Assembly (NCBI GenBank): GCA_036874045.1
Contig: CM072338.1
Span: 18,002,501 to 18,066,500 of the forward strand
DNA length: 64,000 nt
Origin: Cymodocea nodosa
Taxonomy: Eukaryota > Streptophyta > Magnoliopsida > Alismatales > Cymodoceaceae
Direction: 5' to 3'
Positions within the stretch are counted from its first letter, which is position 1. The number at the start of each line of letters is the position of its first letter. The position numbers and the translations under genes are program-made. Shown here one piece after another: positions 62,519-64,000 of this stretch. The notes under the pieces are model-generated. The model had not been told where the DNA came from and did not search any database. It worked only from the letters and a program-made list of their open reading frames with translations.

Positions 62519-63690
62519 TGTTGGAGTAATAATATATTAAGATCATATGGGTATTGTAGGTTTAATCCCACATTACTTAAGATATATTTGTCTTCTCCAT
62601 GTAATCTCTATATAGAGAGGCTTATATTTGCTATTAAGATTATTCCATTGCCACTTATCTCTTGTATTTTCACATAATATTAAAGTTTAGATTTTGAAAG
62701 TCTATAAAATGTAAAAGATCTAGGTAAGGAGAAGGGAAACCCTAGTCATTACCTTCTTCCCAACCACTATCATTGTCGGCCCCTATCGAGACCACTGCCA
62801 TTAGTGTTGTTGGTTTTTTTCTGGCCATTCAAACTGGTATCTGGCATCCCAACCACCACTGTCATCTCTACCCTTCCCTTGTTATTTACACAGTTTTTCT
62901 AGCACCATTGGTCATCACCATGCTTCCCCTACATTTTCCACCCACCATCATTCGCCACCCCATGCACTGGTCCTGTTACAACCAACAAAATAAGGGAGAA
63001 ACCCTACCTTCCTCCCATGCTACTCCCTTGGCATTTCTACTACCACTAGGTCATTCAATCTCCTTCTAACATTGCCAATCCCTTTCTTGCCACTATAGAT
63101 ACATCCTTCTCTCCTACCAATCACTAGGGTCTGTCTTCTCCCTCTTTCTCCACCCATCACTAAGGGTTGCCATTACATACTATAAGATTAATTGTAGACT
63201 GACCAATATCAACAGTGACCCTATCAAGCTTGTCTGACTAGTGATCCTCTGCTACAAGGTATTCAAGCCCATCCTCCTCAGTTGACACTACTTTGTAAGA
63301 GTGGACATGAGGATTCAAGTCAAAGGTATTGGATGGCCTACTAGATGCATTATTGTCTCTTTTCTTTTGTCACCATTTGTTGCCCTCTCTGTAAGTGGTA
63401 GCACTGATAGATGGAAGAAGACAAAGGGGGAAAAGGAGAAGAGAGGTGAAAGAAAAGAAAAGGGAAAATAAAAGGAGAGAAAGAGGAAGAAAGAAAGAAA
63501 AATGGAAAGGGAGAAAGGAAAAGAAAAAGAAAAAATGGAAAAAGAAAAAAAATAAAAAAGGAAGGGAGAGAGAAAATTTAAAAAGTTAAAAGGAAAAAGT
63601 GAGAAAAAAAAGCAAAAAAGAAAGAAGAGAGAAGAAAAAAATTATTATGTAAAAAATTGTGTTTAAAAAATGATGGAAGTATATTTAAAA
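62519..63690 (+). mobile_element. Family A short-LTR element, 5' LTR, leader and purine-rich interior
   Basis: LTR 62519-62674 starts TGTTGGAG and ends TTTTCACA. A degenerate tRNA-Met-type primer site (AATATTAAAGTTTAG) follows at about 62676, then the family leader (GAGAAGGGAAACCCTAGTC). The interior has no gag or pol but a 230-base GA-rich tract (63408-63640) ending in AAAAAATTGTGTTTAAAAAA. A 3' LTR was not found before 64000 and may lie outside. Confidence 0.75.
63408..63640 (+). repeat. Long polypurine tract
   Basis: Over 200 bases almost purely A and G on the plus strand, matched in kind by 18570-18720 (+) and by 17050-17200 (CT on +). It is a shared feature of the family A interior. The long open frame of Lys, Arg and Glu here is a composition artefact. 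Confidence 0.85.
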
Positions 63691-64000
63691 AATTTCACAA
63701 GAAAATCATGAAAGTAGTTCATATTTATCTACCTATTTCCTAAAGATAGACCGCACTTGTCTATTTATTTTATTGCATCAGATTATATCATCTAATGATT
63801 ACTCTACCATTGTTTGAGATATAGCTCTTCATAAACTTATTTCAGATTATTTGTGTTGCTGCTACTGCTACAACAACTTTTATTGTTTGTTGCTACTATT
63901 ATTACAGTAACTACTACTCTTTTTGCTACTACTTCTACTGCACTAATTGATTTTTTATATTTTTCTATGCATCTGTTATTTCTTATAATGTTTAAGTTTG

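Larger units (their letters stand above)
61395..64000 (+). other. Intron 13 of the SDR-MDR gene, running off the window
   Basis: Starts with GTATGT at 61395. No further exon of the reductase was found to 64000. The right half is filled by a family A element. Confidence 0.65.

Noticed and set aside
63395-63589. 64-codon Lys/Arg/Glu-rich frame
   Set aside because: Pure consequence of the long GA-rich tract.
1-64000. CRISPR arrays, bacterial operons, rRNA or tRNA genes
   Set aside because: No regularly spaced repeats, no Shine-Dalgarno-linked gene runs and no cloverleaf or rRNA signatures were seen; the window is plant nuclear DNA.

Overview
This window is nuclear DNA of a flowering plant. The evidence is AT-rich spacers, many-exon genes with GT-AG introns that are often several kilobases long, plant-specific gene families (WAT1-related/UMAMIT transporter, B3-type cyclin, plant PP2C with a C-terminal Cys tail), and introns loaded with plant LTR retrotransposon and LINE remains. 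A monocot is plausible but I cannot prove it from the sequence. No bacterial operon, CRISPR array, rRNA or tRNA was seen.

Layout, left to right. (1) 1-3576: AT-rich spacer with simple repeats, then a TATA-like box. (2) 3577-8400 (+): two-exon gene for a 77-residue PET100-like mitochondrial protein; its 4.6 kb intron holds the 3' end of a Copia fossil. (3) 10458-10715 (-): short EF-hand protein gene interrupted by one in-frame stop. (4) 12586-about 22813 (-): B3-type cyclin (CYCB3) with about 19 exons, both a KEN box and a destruction box, a tandemly duplicated exon, an apparent frameshift, and a short LTR element in an intron. (5) 24519-28062 (+): NC2-alpha/NF-YC11-type histone-fold repressor, six exons, 255 aa. 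(6) 28648-31222 (-): WAT1-related EamA transporter, seven exons, 366 aa, tail to tail with (5). (7) 31223-35712: AT-rich spacer with a 48 bp minisatellite and a long-range duplicated AT block. (8) 35713-45874 (-): PP2C phosphatase of the At1g47380 type, eight exons, 426 aa; introns carry a Copia fossil, a short LTR element and an exon-like orphan fragment. (9) 46724-beyond 64000 (+): two-domain oxidoreductase, an SDR fused to an MDR (NQR/ARP/prostaglandin reductase 3-like); 13 exons lie in the window and the 3' end is outside. Genes 8 and 9 are divergent with about 850 bp between start codons.

The genes are ordinary housekeeping or regulatory plant genes and do not form a pathway. For genes 5, 6 and 8 the exon phases I derived close exactly into uninterrupted reading frames, so those models are firm; the gene 9 frame is also open through all 13 visible exons. 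The most unusual signals are: the CYCB3 exon duplication with a decoy exon plus frameshift; a family of very short-LTR, coding-free elements present at four places in host introns, one of which was itself hit by a 0.66 kb TRIM element flanked by GAAAT; and an orphan exon-like segment in a PP2C intron that matches none of the neighbouring genes.
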